A stretch of DNA of 64,000 nt from Caballeronia sp. NK8. GTDB taxonomy: Bacteria; Pseudomonadota; Gammaproteobacteria; Burkholderiales; Burkholderiaceae. The notes under the pieces were generated by a model. The model was not told the DNA's origin. It did not search any database and worked only from the letters and a program-made list of their open reading frames with translations. The position numbers and the translations under genes are program-made. Numbering within the stretch: the first letter of the stretch is position 1; each line of letters begins with the position of its first letter. Below are positions 47,542-60,711 of this stretch, in pieces. Location: assembly GCF_018408855.1 (NCBI RefSeq), contig NZ_AP024323.1, positions 310,001 to 374,000 on the forward strand, read 5' to 3'.

Positions 47542-48738
47542 TCAGAACTTGTGGCGGATGCCCACGCGGAACGCGAGCTGGTTGTTGTCGCCCAGTCCCG
47601 ACGTGCCGAAGTAGCTCGACGAGGACGATCCGATCGACGCCTGATTCTCCACGCCGTTGTTCGAGCCCGACGCCTTCTGATAGACCGCGAGCGCGTACAC
47701 GTCGGTGCGCTTGCTCAACGCGTAGTCGAAGCTCGCGTCGATCTGGTGCCAGTGGCCCTTGAAGTTGTCGTACATGTCCATGTACGTGTAGCCGAGGCCA
47801 GCCGTGATCGCGGACGTGAACGCGTACTTGCCGCCGATGTCGAACGCGTTCAGACGCGAGCTCGAACCGACGATCGGCTCGAAGCGCGTGTTCGTCCACA
47901 GGCCGAAGACCGTCGCCGCGCCGAACGCGTAGTTCGCGCCGATGCCGAAGGTGCGCAGGTCCTTCGCGTTGTTGGTCGTGCCGGTCGTGTTGATGTTGGC
48001 GATCGTCGAGCTGAAGGCCGGCGTCGCAGCCGTCGGATAGCGGATGTCCGTGTAAGCGGCGCCGATGCCGAACGGGCCCGCCTTGTAGTTCAGGCCGAAG
48101 CTGTAGGCGCGCGACGAACCCGGAGTCGTCGTGGTGCCGACCGTCGTGTTGGGCGAGCCCGCGAACGCGCCGGCCGTGTTCGAGAAGCCGTACATCGCAC
48201 CGAACGTGAAGCCGTAGAAGTTCGCGCTCGAGAACTTCACCGCGTTGTTGATACGGCTCGACGTCAACTGGTCGAAGTCGTTCATGTGGTACGCGTAGTT
48301 ACCCGCGACGGTCTGGCCGCCGATCGAATAATTCGAGCCGAGGTAGTCGGTGCTGAAGCTGTATTGACGACCGAAGGTCAGCGAGCCGACGTCGTTCTTC
48401 GAGAGACCGACGAATGCCTGACGGCCGAATTCCGCGCCGCCCTGACCGAGCGCGCCGGTGCCGCTGTTGAAGCCGTTTTCCAACGTGAAGATTGCCTTCA
48501 GGCCGCCGCCGAGATCCTCGGCGCCTTTCAGGCCCCAGCGGCTGCCTTGCGCAACGCCGTCGTCGTATTTCACGAGGGAGTCGCCGGCGCGCGTCGGGCT
48601 GGTGGAGCTGTTGTTCACGTAGCTGATGCCGGCGTCGATGATGCCGTACAGCGTGACGCTGCTTTGCGCATGAGCGGAGGTGGCTGCGAGGGCGGCAAAG
48701 GCGGCGAGCGCGGCGGTCGCCAAGAGATTCTTCTTCAA
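47542..48738 (-). CDS. Gram-negative (Burkholderia-type) porin
   Basis: A 398-residue outer-membrane beta-barrel. Its signal peptide ends at ATSAHAQ, and the mature part starts SSVTLYGIIDAGISYVNN. SRWGLKGAEDLGGGLKAIFTLENGF and GRQAFVGLSKNDVGSLTFGRQYS are the classic porin_4 strands. The chain ends in Phe (GIRHKF), the assembly signal for outer-membrane proteins. It forms a general diffusion trimer by family. The gene stands alone with a terminator after it. Confidence 0.95.
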   Translation of the reverse strand: MKKNLLATAALAAFAALAATSAHAQSSVTLYGIIDAGISYVNNSSTSPTRAGDSLVKYDDGVAQGSRWGLKGAEDLGGGLKAIFTLENGFNSGTGALGQGGAEFGRQAFVGLSKNDVGSLTFGRQYSFSTDYLGSNYSIGGQTVAGNYAYHMNDFDQLTSSRINNAVKFSSANFYGFTFGAMYGFSNTAGAFAGSPNTTVGTTTTPGSSRAYSFGLNYKAGPFGIGAAYTDIRYPTAATPAFSSTIANINTTGTTNNAKDLRTFGIGANYAFGAATVFGLWTNTRFEPIVGSSSRLNAFDIGGKYAFTSAITAGLGYTYMDMYDNFKGHWHQIDASFDYALSKRTDVYALAVYQKASGSNNGVENQASIGSSSSSYFGTSGLGDNNQLAFRVGIRHKF

Positions 48739-48948
48739 AACATGCTCCGTGAGTTGGTTCGCGGTGTGGTTGTTGACGGTGTGCGGTGCGTCGCGCTCTG
48801 ACGGCGCGTGGCGTCGACGGGCGCAAATGTAGCGATGACTGAAGAAAGAAATGTGACAGTGCTTTCAAACGGCTTGCCGTGTGTCGCGCGTACAACACCG
48901 CCGAACGGGCACGGTATGCTTGCGGTTCGATGACACGCGAGCGAAATC

Positions 48949-49317
48949 ATGGACGAGCAAGGAATCCGCGAACTGGAAGCGCGCCTGAAGCAGGCGATGG
49001 TGGCGTCGGATGTCGCCGCGCTCGATGCGCTATTGGCCGACGACCTCAGCTTCGTCGACGCGACCGGCAAAGTGTGGTCGAAGGCCGACGATCTGAACGG
49101 GCATCGTTACGGCATGCAGCGCATCGAGAAGCTGGACGTGGAGGAGCAGAGCGTGCGCGTGTACGGCAGTTTCGCTGTCACCGTGACGCGTGTGGCGCTT
49201 TCCGGAACGTTCGCGGGCGCGCCGTTCGCGGGCAGCTTGCGCTACACGCGAACGTGGGGCGAGGTCGGCGGGACATGGCGCGTCGTGGCCGCGCAGTGCG
49301 GCCTCGCGCCGTTCTAG
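48949..49317 (+). CDS. NTF2-like (DUF4440) family protein
   Basis: A 122-residue protein of the SnoaL/NTF2 fold. The pattern ELEARLKQAMVASDVAALDALLADDLSFVDATGKVWSKAD and a C-terminal TRTWGEVGGTWRVVAAQCG are typical. Such proteins form small cone-shaped barrels that may bind a ligand; no catalytic residue is diagnostic. ATG 48949 lies 210 bp from the divergent porin start. It converges with the aspartoacylase-family gene 10 bp downstream. Confidence 0.82.
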   Translation: MDEQGIRELEARLKQAMVASDVAALDALLADDLSFVDATGKVWSKADDLNGHRYGMQRIEKLDVEEQSVRVYGSFAVTVTRVALSGTFAGAPFAGSLRYTRTWGEVGGTWRVVAAQCGLAPF

Positions 49318-49327
49318 AAAACCGCTT

Positions 49328-50443
49328 TCAGGCCGACAGCAGCGAGCCGGTCCGATACGCCTTCGCACCCGCGATGCGCGCCACTTCGAGCCCGGCGGTC
49401 GCGAAGCGCGTGATGTGCCGCGCGTACATCACGCCCGAGGTCGTGCATTTGAGCGTGGTGACGGTGTCGTTGAGCGGATCGACGATATCGGCGATGGCTT
49501 CGCCCGCTTCGATGAACGCGCCGACCTGCGCGCGGAACACGAGCACGCCCGACGCCGGCGCGACGATCGGTTCGGCGCCCGCGAGCGGCGTCGCGGGGTA
49601 CGCGAGCGGCGGCAGCTCCGGCACGGGCGCATCGATCACGCCGCGATGGATCATGTAGTTGACGATCGCCTGCGCGTCTTTCTCCGCGAGTTCATACGAC
49701 ACGTCGTGCTGGCTGCGCAGTTCGACCGTCACCGAGATGCCGCCGTTCGGCAGCGGGAAACGCTCGCCGTAACGCTGGCGCAAGTCCGACCAGCAGAAGC
49801 TGTGAATTTCGTCGAACGGATTGCCGACCGAATTCAGCGCGAGCAGCGACGCCTTTGCGTCGAGATAGCGCGCGAGCGGCTCCACTTCCGCCCAGATTTC
49901 CGGGTTCGTGTAGAGATGCAGCGCGGCGTCGAGATCGCAGTGCAGGTCGAGCACGACATCGGCGTCGAAGGACAGCTTCTGCAACGCAAGGCGTTGCGAT
50001 TCGAGTTCGGTGTGCGGGGTCTGTTCGTCGAGCGCTTCTTTCATCGCGGCGCGCACGGCGAGCTTGTTCGCGTCGGCGTCCTTGCCGAGGCGCGCCTCGA
50101 TGCGCGGCGCGATCAGCGCGGCGAGATCGTAGAAATTGCGGTTGAAATTGTGGCCGCTGTTGGTTTCGAAACGGCCCATCAGCGTGCCGTGCAGATGCTG
50201 CGAGAGGCCGATCGGATTCGGCACCGGCACGATCACCACTTCGCCGCGCAGTTTGCCGGCGGCTTCGAGTTCCGCGAGCTGACGGCGCAGACGCCACGCG
50301 ACGAGCATGCCGGGCAGCTCGTCCGCGTGCAGCGAGGACTGGATATAGATTTTCTGGCCGCCGCCGGGGCCGTAGTGAAAGCTCGTGATGTTGCGGGAAG
50401 TGCCGAGCGTCGGCGAGATCAGGGGATGGATTCTGGTTTGCAT
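49328..50443 (-). CDS. Succinylglutamate desuccinylase/aspartoacylase-family deacylase
   Basis: A 371-residue zinc hydrolase of the AstE/AspA group. Zinc ligands are His39 and Glu42 (SSLHADELPGM) and His168 (VVLDLHCD), with HNFNRNF (98-104) and a later catalytic Glu (VTVELRS). The C-terminal barrel contains IVAPASGVLVFRAQVGAFIEAGE. It removes an acyl group from an N-acylated amino acid; the exact substrate is unknown. No ectoine or arginine succinyltransferase genes accompany it. It lies downstream of the binding-protein gene on the same strand, but a terminator separates them. Confidence 0.87.
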   Translation of the reverse strand: MQTRIHPLISPTLGTSRNITSFHYGPGGGQKIYIQSSLHADELPGMLVAWRLRRQLAELEAAGKLRGEVVIVPVPNPIGLSQHLHGTLMGRFETNSGHNFNRNFYDLAALIAPRIEARLGKDADANKLAVRAAMKEALDEQTPHTELESQRLALQKLSFDADVVLDLHCDLDAALHLYTNPEIWAEVEPLARYLDAKASLLALNSVGNPFDEIHSFCWSDLRQRYGERFPLPNGGISVTVELRSQHDVSYELAEKDAQAIVNYMIHRGVIDAPVPELPPLAYPATPLAGAEPIVAPASGVLVFRAQVGAFIEAGEAIADIVDPLNDTVTTLKCTTSGVMYARHITRFATAGLEVARIAGAKAYRTGSLLSA

Positions 50444-50573
50444 GTTGGTCGCGCGCGCGATGCGCGTGTCTTGCCTCTGGGAATTGCCGGGCGCCGCGGT
50501 GTCTCCGTCCGTCAGCGTCCTACCGGACGTTCGATCTTAGCCGAAATCCGCGCGCCGGGCGCCCAAAAGCAAA

Positions 50574-50605
50574 ACGGGCTCCGCGCCCTTGAGCGCGGAG
50601 CCCGT
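50574..50605 (-). terminator. Rho-independent terminator after the binding-protein gene
   Basis: A 13-bp perfect stem (ACGGGCTCCGCGC/GCGCGGAGCCCGT) with a 6-nt loop. On the minus strand it is followed by TTTGCTTTT. It lies 30 bp after the stop of the minus-strand binding-protein gene. Confidence 0.85.
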
Positions 50606-50635
50606 CCGTCAGCCGGTCAGGGCCGGGTGTTCGGC

Positions 50636-51430
50636 TCAGCCGCCGTACACGTCGAAGTCGAAGTACTTCTTCTCGATCTTCTTGTAGGTGCCGTCCTTGA
50701 TGATGTCGGCGATCGCCTTGTCGATCTTCGCCTTCAGGTCGGTGTCTTCCTTGCGCAGACCGATGCCAGCGCCGTTGCCGAGCGTCTTCGGATCGTCGAT
50801 GTTCTTGCCCGCGAAGTCGTAGCCAGCGCCGCGCGGCGTCTTCAGGAAGCCGATTTCAGCCTGCACGGCGTCCTGCAGGGCGGCGTCGAGGCGGCCCGAG
50901 GTCAGATCGGCATAGACCTGATCCTGGTTCTGGTACGGCGTGACCGTCACGCCCTTCGGCGCCCAGTAGGTCTTCGCGTAGGTTTCCTGGATCGTGCCCT
51001 GTTCGACGCCGACGTTCTTGCCCTTCAGGCTGTCAGCCGTCGGCAGGATGTTGCTGCCTTTCTTGGCGACGAGACGCGTCGGCGTGTTGAACAGCTTGCT
51101 CGAGAAGGCGATCTGCTCGGCGCGTTGCGGTGTCATCGACATCGACGAGAGCACGCCGTCGAACTTCTTCGCCTTGAGCGCGGGGATCATGCCGTCGAAA
51201 TCGTTCTCCACCCACACGCATTTCGCCTTCAGGCGCGAGCAGATCTCATTGCCGAGATCGATGTCGAAACCGACCAGCTTGCCGTCGGAACCTTTCGATT
51301 CGAACGGCGGATAGCTTGCGTCGACACCGAAGCGGATCGTCGAATAGTCCTTCGCCTGAGCAGCCGTGACGGCGGTGAGCGACGTGGCGGCCAGAAGGGA
51401 CATCGTCAGTGCCGCGAGCAGTTTCTTCAC
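50636..51430 (-). CDS. Basic-amino-acid-type periplasmic binding protein
   Basis: A 264-residue SBP_bac_3 protein of the ArgT/HisJ type. Its signal peptide ends near TAAQAKD. The ligand pocket shows IRFGVDASYPPFESKGSDGKL, GFDIDLGNEIC and MSMTPQRAEQIAFSSKLFNTPTRLVAKKG, with Asp and Arg placed to bind the alpha-carboxyl and amino groups. Lysine, arginine, ornithine or histidine are likely ligands. No permease or ATPase gene is adjacent, so it must work with a transporter encoded elsewhere. A terminator lies just after it. Confidence 0.9.
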   Translation of the reverse strand: MKKLLAALTMSLLAATSLTAVTAAQAKDYSTIRFGVDASYPPFESKGSDGKLVGFDIDLGNEICSRLKAKCVWVENDFDGMIPALKAKKFDGVLSSMSMTPQRAEQIAFSSKLFNTPTRLVAKKGSNILPTADSLKGKNVGVEQGTIQETYAKTYWAPKGVTVTPYQNQDQVYADLTSGRLDAALQDAVQAEIGFLKTPRGAGYDFAGKNIDDPKTLGNGAGIGLRKEDTDLKAKIDKAIADIIKDGTYKKIEKKYFDFDVYGG

Positions 51431-51581
51431 TGTTTTAACTCCAGAAGGTGGTCAGTTCAGCCCGGAAGGTCTCGTGTCCGGGCGTCCGGCGCGTCGTTGA
51501 GCCGGCGCATGTCATTCGGCGGATCGTGTCCGCGCAGAATCGGCAGAAGGTTACCAAGCCAAAATAGTTCGGGAGCTAGTA

Positions 51582-51604
51582 AAAGCCCCGATAGCAAGGG
51601 CTTT
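51582..51604 (-). terminator. Candidate terminator after the MFS gene
   Basis: AAAGCCC and GGGCTTT form a 7-bp stem around 9 bases, 29 bp after the minus-strand MFS stop. On that strand TTTTA follows. The stem is short, so this is a moderate call. Confidence 0.5.
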
Positions 51605-51632
51605 AGAGCTTTTCCTCTCTTCGCGTGACCGT

Positions 51633-53207
<1,575 letters not shown>

Positions 53208-53228
53208 TCATCACGTGGATTGTAATTA

Positions 53229-53246
53229 ATTAACGTGAAAGTTAAT
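53229..53246. promoter_or_regulatory. Candidate TetR operator in the MFS/tetR control region
   Basis: ATTAAC-N6-GTTAAT is a perfect 6-bp inverted repeat in the AT-rich centre of the 121-bp divergent region. It is 35 bp before the tetR start and 70 bp before the MFS start, where it would control both. Confidence 0.6.
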
Positions 53247-53280
53247 ATAGTCGAGTGGACGAAGCTAGTCAAATTCTTAT

Positions 53281-53970
53281 ATGGCAAACGACGTGATGGA
53301 CACGGGCGCGGGCGCGTCGGGGAGCGCGGCGGCGGGTAAGCGGCCCGGCCGCCGGCCTGGGCGGCCGAGCGGGGCGCACGGCGAACAGGCGCGCACGCAA
53401 TTGCTGGATATCGCGCTCGAACTGTTTGCGCGGCAGGGCATCGGCGAGACGACGCTCGGCGCGATCGCGCGCGAGGCAGGCGTCACGCCGGCGATGGTCC
53501 ACTATTACTTCAAGACGCGCGATCAGTTGCTCGACATGCTGATCGACGAGCGCTTCGTGCCGTTGCGCGCGGAACTCGCGCGCGTGTTCAACGATCCGCA
53601 TTCCGAGCCAGTCGAAACGCTGCGTGCTTTCGTGGAAACGCTCGTCGCGACGGTCGAACGGTATCCGTGGTTCGCGGCGTTATGGGTCCGCGAAATGATC
53701 AGCGAAGGCGGCTTGCTGCGCCAGCGCATGGCCGAGCGCTTCGGCGACGCGCACAAGGAGCGCGCGATCGAGCGCATCGCCGGCTGGCAGAAGGAAGGCA
53801 AGCTGAATCCGGCGCTGGAGCCGTCGCTCGTGTTCGCGTCGCTGTTCGGCCTGGCCGTGTTTCCGCTCGCGACCTCGCGCTGGCGCGGGGAGGGCGAGCA
53901 CACGGTCGGCTCGGAGCAGCTCGCGCGGCACGTCGTCGCTTTGTTGATGAACGGGATTCAGCCGTATTGA
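53281..53970 (+). CDS. TetR-family regulator of the divergent MFS exporter
   Basis: A 229-residue regulator. A Gly/Arg/Pro-rich arm (GKRPGRRPGRPSGAHG) precedes the helix-turn-helix: TQLLDIALELFARQGIGETT, then LGAIAREAGVTPAMVHYYFKTRDQLL. The C-terminal ligand domain is a TetR_C type. Basic GRP-rich arms of this kind often add minor-groove contacts. It most likely represses the MFS gene and itself until the drug binds; this is inferred from gene order. Confidence 0.9.
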   Translation: MANDVMDTGAGASGSAAAGKRPGRRPGRPSGAHGEQARTQLLDIALELFARQGIGETTLGAIAREAGVTPAMVHYYFKTRDQLLDMLIDERFVPLRAELARVFNDPHSEPVETLRAFVETLVATVERYPWFAALWVREMISEGGLLRQRMAERFGDAHKERAIERIAGWQKEGKLNPALEPSLVFASLFGLAVFPLATSRWRGEGEHTVGSEQLARHVVALLMNGIQPY

Positions 53971-54085
53971 GGGCGAAGTGCCTTCTTGATGGTCGTCGAT
54001 GCGCTTCCTTACGCCGATGCTGCCAATCAGCGCTTCCTGTGCCAAAATCCGCAAAACGTACCTAATCGGCCGCCAATATTCGAAT

Positions 54086-54982
54086 ATGTCCGATACGCTC
54101 AACACAGTCGAAGCAGATCATGCGATGCGCAACTGGACGTACCGGTCGACGGGGAAGATTCCGGTCGGTTCGGACCTGCACAAGCGGATGTTCTGCGAGA
54201 TGCTGCTGACGACGCACAACCCGTACAAGCCCGCCGTCATCGACTGGCCGAAGCTCGATCCGGCCGCGTTGAAGCGCGTGACCTCGCTGCCGATCTGGGA
54301 CATCGCCGTGCAGACGGAAGGGCGCGCGTCGATTCGCGTGGCGACCTACGCGGGCACCATCGACGATGCGCAGTTGCGCGAAGCGCTGCGCATGAACGGC
54401 GGCGAAGAAGCGCGTCACAAGCTGGTGCTGTCGAAGCTGGTGGAAGCGTACGGGATCGCGCTTGCGCCCGAGCCGCCGTACCCCGCGCCCGCCGATCCGC
54501 TGCGCGCGTGGATGCTCACGGGATACAGCGAGTGCATCGACAGTTTCTTTGCGTTCGGTCTTTTCGAGGCGGCGCGGCAGTCCGGATACTTTCCCGAAGC
54601 GCTTGTCGAAACCTTCGAGCCAGTGATTCAGGAAGAAGCGCGCCACATTCTTTTCTTCGCGAACTGGGTCGCGTGGTATCGGCGCAACCTGCCGTGGTAT
54701 CGCAAGCCGTGGTTTCTGGCGAAGACCGCGAGCGTGTGGTTCTCGCTGATCCGCGATCGCATCTCGCTGGCGCGCGGCTTCGACAAGAGCGGCGCCGCGC
54801 AGGACGCCAATTTTCCCGCGAACGTCAGCGATTCGGTGGCGGGCGAGGTATCGGTTCGCTCATTGATCGAATTGTGTCTCGCCGAAGACGACCGCCGCAT
54901 GGGCGGCTACGATGCGCGCCTCTTGCGTCCGGTGACCGTGCCGAAACTCGCGCGCCTCGCGCTGCGCTTCATCAGGAAATAA
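54086..54982 (+). CDS. Ferritin-like-domain protein
   Basis: A 298-residue soluble helical protein. Two EEARH motifs (GGEEARHKLVLSKL and QEEARHILFFANW) and Glu in YSECIDSFF are consistent with a diiron four-helix bundle. Members are annotated only as ferritin-like; some are oxygenase-like. The N-terminus before residue 40 is variable. The start is uncertain: ATG 54086 or ATG 54125; no strong ribosome site is seen. It converges with the TetR gene 7 bp downstream. Confidence 0.75.
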   Translation: MSDTLNTVEADHAMRNWTYRSTGKIPVGSDLHKRMFCEMLLTTHNPYKPAVIDWPKLDPAALKRVTSLPIWDIAVQTEGRASIRVATYAGTIDDAQLREALRMNGGEEARHKLVLSKLVEAYGIALAPEPPYPAPADPLRAWMLTGYSECIDSFFAFGLFEAARQSGYFPEALVETFEPVIQEEARHILFFANWVAWYRRNLPWYRKPWFLAKTASVWFSLIRDRISLARGFDKSGAAQDANFPANVSDSVAGEVSVRSLIELCLAEDDRRMGGYDARLLRPVTVPKLARLALRFIRK

Positions 54983-54989
54983 GCCGCAC

Positions 54990-55715
54990 TCACTCCGCCG
55001 GTTTCGACGCCGCGTCGAACCGCCGTGACGCTTCCTCGACGTCCTGCCGGAACTGCGCAAGCGCCGCCAGTTGCGCGTTCGGCGGTTGCAGCGCCGTCCA
55101 CAACACTTCCACCAGTTCATTCGCCGTCGTCTCGATCTGAGTCTGACTCAGGCGGCGTTTCGCGAGTGTCGCGTCCCACAGGACGTGTTCCATCGGACCG
55201 AAGACGAGCGAGCGCAAAAGGCGCAGCGGCACATCGTTGCGCACGTGTCCGAGCGCCTGGCCGCGCGCGAGCACGTCCATCAGCGGGGCGGTATAGCGGC
55301 GCTGCAACTCGGTCAACGTATCCGACAGATCGTGCTGCTTCGTGCGCCCCTCCGACAGCACCAGCGCGCAAAGCCCGGTGCCGTTCATCAGCATCAGCCG
55401 CATGTGCGTCCGGACGATGAACGCGAACTGCTGTCTCACGGTGCCGTCACGCGGAAGGCCGGTTTCGAACGCATTGATGATTTCGTCATACCAGTCCGCG
55501 ATCACGCGCGCGCACAACTCGCGCTTGCCGCTGAAATAGCTGAATACGGTCGCTTCCGAAATGCCCGCGCGCTGCGCGATCTCGGCGCTCGTCGCGGCGT
55601 CGTAGCCCTTTTCGGCGAAGACGTCGCGGCCCGCCTGCAGGATGTCTTTCACGCGCTGCTGCGATTTGACCCCGGCGGGCGCGCGGCGGCCGGTGGCGGT
55701 GGTTTGCGTCGACAT
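54990..55715 (-). CDS. TetR-family regulator, candidate regulator of the leucine operon
   Basis: A 241-residue regulator. The helix-turn-helix is VKDILQAGRDVFAEKGYDAATSAEIAQRAGISEATVFSYFSGKREL. The C-terminal domain resembles acyl-CoA-sensing TetR proteins only in general form. It is divergent from isovaleryl-CoA dehydrogenase, 174 bp apart, with repeated TGAG-N5-CTCA sites between. Control of that operon is likely. ATG 55715 is used; the frame also opens with TTG 55721. Confidence 0.88.
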   Translation of the reverse strand: MSTQTTATGRRAPAGVKSQQRVKDILQAGRDVFAEKGYDAATSAEIAQRAGISEATVFSYFSGKRELCARVIADWYDEIINAFETGLPRDGTVRQQFAFIVRTHMRLMLMNGTGLCALVLSEGRTKQHDLSDTLTELQRRYTAPLMDVLARGQALGHVRNDVPLRLLRSLVFGPMEHVLWDATLAKRRLSQTQIETTANELVEVLWTALQPPNAQLAALAQFRQDVEEASRRFDAASKPAE

Positions 55716-55751
55716 GGGCAAGGGCGTGGCGATGAGCGTTTGAACTAAATG

Positions 55752-55764
55752 TGAGCGTAGCTCA
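55752..55764. promoter_or_regulatory. TGAG-N5-CTCA site 1
   Basis: TGAGCGTAGCTCA is an inverted repeat with 5-bp arms, 36 bp before the TetR gene start. The same form recurs at 55831. A half-site (TTTGAGCGTGAAA) lies between them at about 55788. Probably a regulator binding site. Confidence 0.5.
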
Positions 55765-55830
55765 AAAATCTATTGACGGCTAGGCGATTTGAGCGTGAAA
55801 TTGCCCCATCCCATGGTTTGTTGCCCTGTG

Positions 55831-55843
55831 TGAGTGAAACTCA
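55831..55843. promoter_or_regulatory. TGAG-N5-CTCA site 2
   Basis: TGAGTGAAACTCA matches site 1 in its outer four bases and overall length. It lies 46 bp before the isovaleryl-CoA dehydrogenase start, where it could cover the promoter or early transcript. Confidence 0.5.
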
Positions 55844-55889
55844 AATTTCAGGGCGCACCGAAAACATCGCATTTGGAGGAGACGACCCC

Positions 55890-57071
55890 ATGAGCACCGT
55901 ACCCGGCCTGAATTTCGCGTTGGGCGAAGACATCGACATGTTGCGCGACTCGCTCGCCAATTTCGCGGCGAAGGAAATCGCACCGCGCGCGGGCGAAATC
56001 GACCACTCCGACCAGTTCCCGATGGACCTCTGGAAGAAGTTCGGCGACCTCGGCGTGCTCGGCATGACCGTCTCCGAGGAATACGGCGGCGCGAACATGG
56101 GCTACACCGCGCACATGGTCGCGATGGAAGAGATCTCGCGCGCGTCGGCGTCGGTGGGTCTGTCGTATGGCGCGCATTCGAATCTGTGCGTGAACCAGAT
56201 TCATCGCAACGGCACGGAAGCGCAAAAGCAGAAGTATCTGCCGAAGCTGGTGTCGGGCGAGCACATCGGCGCGCTCGCGATGAGCGAGCCGAACGCGGGT
56301 TCCGACGTCGTCAGCATGAAGCTGCGCGCCGAGGAAAAGGGCGATCACTACGTGCTCAACGGCACGAAGATGTGGATCACCAACGGCCCGGACTGCGACA
56401 CGCTTGTCGTGTACGCGAAGACGGACATCGAAGCCGGCCCGCGCGGCATCACGGCGTTCATCGTCGAGAAGGGCATGAAGGGCTTTTCCGTCGCGCAGAA
56501 GCTCGACAAGCTCGGCATGCGCGGCTCGCATACCGGCGAACTCGTGTTCGAGAACGTCGAAGTGCCGAAGGAGAATATCCTCGGTCAACTGAACGGCGGC
56601 ACGAAGGTGCTGATGAGCGGCCTCGACTACGAGCGCGCGGTGCTCGCGGGCGGCCCGACCGGCATCATGCTCGCGTGCATGGACGCGGTCGTGCCGTATA
56701 TCCACGACCGCAAGCAGTTCGGCCAGGCGATCGGCGAGTTCCAGCTGATTCAGGGCAAGGTCGCCGACATGTACTCGACGCTGCAAGCCTGCCGCGCGTA
56801 TCTCTACGCGGTCGGCCGCCAGCTCGACACGCTCGGCTCGGGCCACGTGCGTCAGGTGCGCAAGGACTGCGCGGGCGTGATTCTCTACACCGCCGAAAAG
56901 GCGACGTGGATGGCGGGCGAAGCGATTCAGATTCTCGGCGGCAATGGCTATATCAACGAGTATCCGGTCGGCCGTCTGTGGCGCGACGCGAAGCTCTATG
57001 AGATCGGCGCGGGCACGAGCGAGATCCGCCGCATGCTGATTGGCCGCGAACTGTTTGCCGAGACGGCTTGA
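55890..57071 (+). CDS. liuA: Isovaleryl-CoA dehydrogenase
   Basis: A 393-residue FAD acyl-CoA dehydrogenase that oxidises isovaleryl-CoA to 3-methylcrotonyl-CoA in leucine breakdown. [16 protein letters not shown] and the flavin-binding [10 protein letters not shown] segment are typical. The catalytic Glu248 lies in [13 protein letters not shown], the position used by isovaleryl-CoA dehydrogenases rather than the usual C-terminal site. [26 protein letters not shown] ending is conserved. ATG 55890 has GGAGG about 11 bp upstream. Carboxylase genes follow in the same direction. Confidence 0.93.
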   Translation: MSTVPGLNFALGEDIDMLRDSLANFAAKEIAPRAGEIDHSDQFPMDLWKKFGDLGVLGMTVSEEYGGANMGYTAHMVAMEEISRASASVGLSYGAHSNLCVNQIHRNGTEAQKQKYLPKLVSGEHIGALAMSEPNAGSDVVSMKLRAEEKGDHYVLNGTKMWITNGPDCDTLVVYAKTDIEAGPRGITAFIVEKGMKGFSVAQKLDKLGMRGSHTGELVFENVEVPKENILGQLNGGTKVLMSGLDYERAVLAGGPTGIMLACMDAVVPYIHDRKQFGQAIGEFQLIQGKVADMYSTLQACRAYLYAVGRQLDTLGSGHVRQVRKDCAGVILYTAEKATWMAGEAIQILGGNGYINEYPVGRLWRDAKLYEIGAGTSEIRRMLIGRELFAETA

Positions 57072-57082
57072 GGGCGCGCGAC

Positions 57083-58690
57083 ATGGCGATCATCGAATCG
57101 AAACTGAATCCGCGCGGCGAGGAATTCCGCACCAACGTGCAAGCGCTCGACGCGCTCGTCGCGGACCTCAAAGAGAAAATCGCGAAGATCGCGGAAGGCG
57201 GCGGACAGGCCGCGCGCGATCGGCATGTGTCGCGCAACAAGCTGTTGCCGCGTGATCGCATCGCGCAACTGCTCGATCCGGGCACGCCGTTTCTCGAACT
57301 GTCGCAACTCGCGGCGTACGGCATGTACAACGACGACGCGCCGGGCGCGGGCATCATCACGGGCATCGGGCGCATCGCGGGGCAGGAGTGCGTGGTCGTG
57401 TGCAACGACGCGACAGTCAAGGGCGGCACGTACTATCCCGTCACCGTGAAGAAGCATTTGCGCGCGCAGGAAATCGCCGAGCAGAACCGCCTGCCGTGCG
57501 TGTATCTCGTCGATTCGGGCGGCGCGAACCTGCCGAATCAGGACGACGTGTTTCCCGACCGCGATCACTTCGGCCGCATTTTCTACAACCAGGCGAATCT
57601 TTCGGCGCAGGGCATCGCGCAGATCGCGGTGGTGATGGGCTCGTGCACCGCGGGCGGCGCATACGTGCCCGCGATGAGCGATGAATCGATCATCGTGAAG
57701 AATCAAGGCACGATCTTTCTGGGCGGCCCGCCGCTGGTCAAGGCGGCGACGGGCGAAGAAGTCAGCGCCGAGGATCTCGGCGGCGGCGACGTGCATACGC
57801 GTCTGTCCGGCGTCGTCGATCATCTCGCGCAAAACGATGCGCACGCGCTCGGCATTGCGCGCAGCATCGTCGGCAATCTGAATCGCGTGAAGACGCCGAC
57901 GCTCGCATTGAAAGAGCCGCTGCCGCCGCGCTACGACCCGCAGAGCGTCTACGGCGTGATTCCCGTCGATACGCGCAAGCCCTTCGACGTGCGCGAAGTG
58001 ATCGCGCGCATCGTCGACGATTCCGCTTTCGACGAGTTCAAGGCGCGCTACGGCACCACGCTCGTCTGCGGCTTCGCGCATATCTGGGGGCATCCGGTAG
58101 GCATCGTCGCGAACAACGGCATTCTGTTCAGCGAGTCGGCGCTCAAGGGCGCGCATTTCATCGAACTGTGCGCACAACGCAAGATTCCGCTGGTGTTCCT
58201 GCAGAACATCACGGGCTTCATGGTTGGCCGCAAGTACGAAAACGAAGGCATCGCGCGCAATGGCGCGAAGATGGTGACGGCCGTTGCGACCGCGAAGGTG
58301 CCGAAGTTCACGGTGATCATCGGCGGCTCGTTCGGTGCGGGCAATTACGGCATGTGCGGCCGCGCGTATTCGCCGCGCTTCCTGTGGATGTGGCCGAACG
58401 CGCGCATCTCGGTGATGGGCGGCGAGCAGGCGGCATCCGTGCTCGCGACGGTGCGGCGCGACGGCATCGAGAAGAAGGGCGGCACGTGGTCGAAGGAAGA
58501 AGAGGAAGCGTTCAAGGCGCCGATCCGCGATCAATACGAGGCGCAAGGGCATCCGTACTACGCGAGCGCGCGTCTGTGGGATGACGGCGTGATCGACCCC
58601 GCCCAGACACGCGACGTGCTCGGTCTCGGTCTTGCCGCGACATTGAACGCACCCATCGAAGACACGCGTTTCGGCGTGTTCCGCATGTGA
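57083..58690 (+). CDS. liuB: Methylcrotonyl-CoA carboxylase, carboxyltransferase (beta) subunit
   Basis: A 535-residue carboxyltransferase that moves CO2 from biotin to 3-methylcrotonyl-Co[32 protein letters not shown] is diagnostic for the methylcrotonyl class. [18 protein letters not shown] and [17 protein letters not shown] form the two oxyanion regions. It begins 11 bp after liuA; the true ATG is 57083. It forms the holoenzyme with the next gene product. Confidence 0.94.
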   Translation: MAIIESKLNPRGEEFRTNVQALDALVADLKEKIAKIAEGGGQAARDRHVSRNKLLPRDRIAQLLDPGTPFLELSQLAAYGMYNDDAPGAGIITGIGRIAGQECVVVCNDATVKGGTYYPVTVKKHLRAQEIAEQNRLPCVYLVDSGGANLPNQDDVFPDRDHFGRIFYNQANLSAQGIAQIAVVMGSCTAGGAYVPAMSDESIIVKNQGTIFLGGPPLVKAATGEEVSAEDLGGGDVHTRLSGVVDHLAQNDAHALGIARSIVGNLNRVKTPTLALKEPLPPRYDPQSVYGVIPVDTRKPFDVREVIARIVDDSAFDEFKARYGTTLVCGFAHIWGHPVGIVANNGILFSESALKGAHFIELCAQRKIPLVFLQNITGFMVGRKYENEGIARNGAKMVTAVATAKVPKFTVIIGGSFGAGNYGMCGRAYSPRFLWMWPNARISVMGGEQAASVLATVRRDGIEKKGGTWSKEEEEAFKAPIRDQYEAQGHPYYASARLWDDGVIDPAQTRDVLGLGLAATLNAPIEDTRFGVFRM

Positions 58691-58707
58691 CCCACGGACG
58701 TAATGCC

Positions 58708-60700
<1,993 letters not shown>

Positions 60701-60711
<11 letters not shown>

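Noticed and set aside
49190..51628. Very long plus-strand open frame (over 800 codons) opposite the aspartoacylase-family and binding-protein genes
   Set aside because: The translation is Arg/His/Ala-rich with no domain pattern. It is antisense to two well-supported genes and crosses their terminator, as expected for GC-rich coding DNA.
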